Assembly: GCF_006363815.1 (NCBI RefSeq)
Contig: NZ_RRYT01000007.1
Span: 62,001-126,000, forward strand
DNA from: Thermomonospora catenispora
GTDB taxonomy: Bacteria; Actinomycetota; Actinomycetes; Streptosporangiales; Streptosporangiaceae
Length of the DNA: 64,000 bases
Reading direction: 5' to 3'
Under the pieces are notes generated by a model. The model saw only the letters and a list, made by a program, of their open reading frames with translations. It was not told the DNA's origin and did no database searches. Numbering within the stretch: position 1 is the stretch's first letter; the number at the start of each line of letters is the position of its first letter. A program made the position numbers and the translations under genes. This document shows positions 63,447 through 64,000 of the stretch, in pieces.

Positions 63447-64000
63447 ATGAAAAGTCCCAGATTGCTGGCCCTCACAGCGGCCGGAACACTCGCCCTCAGC
63501 CTGGGGCTGACCGCCTGCGGTGGTGACGACGAAGGCGGCAACGGCGGAGGCTGGAACGCCGCGGTCAACAAGGTGCACAACCCTTCCGACAAGAAGGGCG
63601 GTGTCCTGCGGATGGCCATCAGCAGTGACATCGACAGCACCGACCCGGGCAACATGTACTACGCCTGGTCCACCAACTTCTCCCGGCTGTACTCGCGCAG
63701 CCTGCTGACCTACCCGGCCAAGCCGGGACCGGAGGGCGGCAAGCCGGCGCCGGACCTGGCCGAGTCCCTGGGCGTGCCCAGCGACAACAACAAGACCTGG
63801 ACCTTCAAGCTCAAGAAGGGCCTCAAGTACGAGGACGGCTCGGAGATCAAGGCCCAGCACATCAAGTACGCGGTGGCCCGCACCTTCGACCGCGGTGTGC
63901 TGCGCAACGGCCCGTCCTACTTCTCCCAGCTGCTGGACGCCGACGGCTACAAGGGCCCCTACAAGGACAAGAACCTCGACAACTTCAAGGGCGTCGAGAC
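63447..64000 (+). CDS. Peptide-type ABC substrate-binding lipoprotein, cut by the window end
   Basis: The frame stays open to the last base (about 184 residues visible). The signal peptide ends in the lipobox LTAC, with lipid-modified Cys24, then a Gly/Asp linker. GGVLRMAISSDIDSTDPGNMYY, LLTYPAKPG and WTFKLKKGLKYEDGSEIKA match family 5 (peptide/nickel) solute-binding proteins. I chose the ATG at 63447 because AAAGGG lies 6 nt upstream; an ATG at 63432 would add 5 residues. It delivers its ligand to the permease encoded 40 nt upstream. Confidence 0.92.
   Translation, partial: MKSPRLLALTAAGTLALSLGLTACGGDDEGGNGGGWNAAVNKVHNPSDKKGGVLRMAISSDIDSTDPGNMYYAWSTNFSRLYSRSLLTYPAKPGPEGGKPAPDLAESLGVPSDNNKTWTFKLKKGLKYEDGSEIKAQHIKYAVARTFDRGVLRNGPSYFSQLLDADGYKGPYKDKNLDNFKGVE

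Overview
This 64 kb window is high-GC chromosomal DNA from an actinobacterium. The evidence is the mycothiol ligase MshC beside DUF3090 and SCO1664-type genes, a DUF3099 gene, a FabG-InhA type enoyl reductase pair, many genes whose -10 box lies 6-8 nt before the start codon (leaderless transcription), and a candidate 6C-type small RNA. The selenocysteine genes and overall style suggest something near Thermomonospora/Actinomadura, but that family-level placement is only an inference. I see no insertion sequence, prophage, CRISPR array or replication origin.

Layout. 1-9.9 kb: 3' part of an ABC-F ATPase, a small HTH protein, enoyl-CoA hydratase, an ABC exporter, a sulfotransferase, a sirtuin, glycerate kinase and a CBS protein. 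10-14.3 kb: a MocR-type regulator divergent from a YczE-like membrane protein with an inverted repeat between them, an epoxide-hydrolase-like enzyme and a diiron-type hydrolase. 14.4-21.3 kb (minus strand): FdhD, a two-component system with a secreted DUF5666-like protein, a stress protein, a zinc alcohol dehydrogenase, an EF-hand protein and a Crp-type regulator.

21.6-37 kb holds the selenocysteine and molybdenum-cofactor block: tRNA-Sec (selC), selD, selA and selB, interspersed with an acyl-CoA ligase, a decayed propionyl-CoA-synthetase-like protein and an MFS exporter. These are followed by rtcB with a TfoX-C-domain partner, then moaA and mobA. With FdhD upstream, this set fits a selenocysteine-containing, molybdopterin-dependent formate dehydrogenase encoded elsewhere; no selenoprotein gene was found here.

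37-50.5 kb: hypothetical genes, a pyruvyl-transferase/FAD-oxidoreductase pair, the 6C-like RNA, dodecin, the TldD/TldE protease pair, FabG and enoyl-ACP reductase, a proline-rich surface protein, a RecD2-like protein with decayed ATPase motifs, and an aldo/keto reductase. 50.6-57 kb: the conserved mycothiol neighbourhood (histidine phosphatase, DUF3090, SCO1664 kinase-like, NRDE protein, mshC, a TrmH-type methyltransferase, PAC2) and a stress protein. 57-64 kb: cobalamin-dependent metH, a HAD phosphatase, a membrane protein, and the start of a peptide-type ABC importer operon behind a long structured leader.
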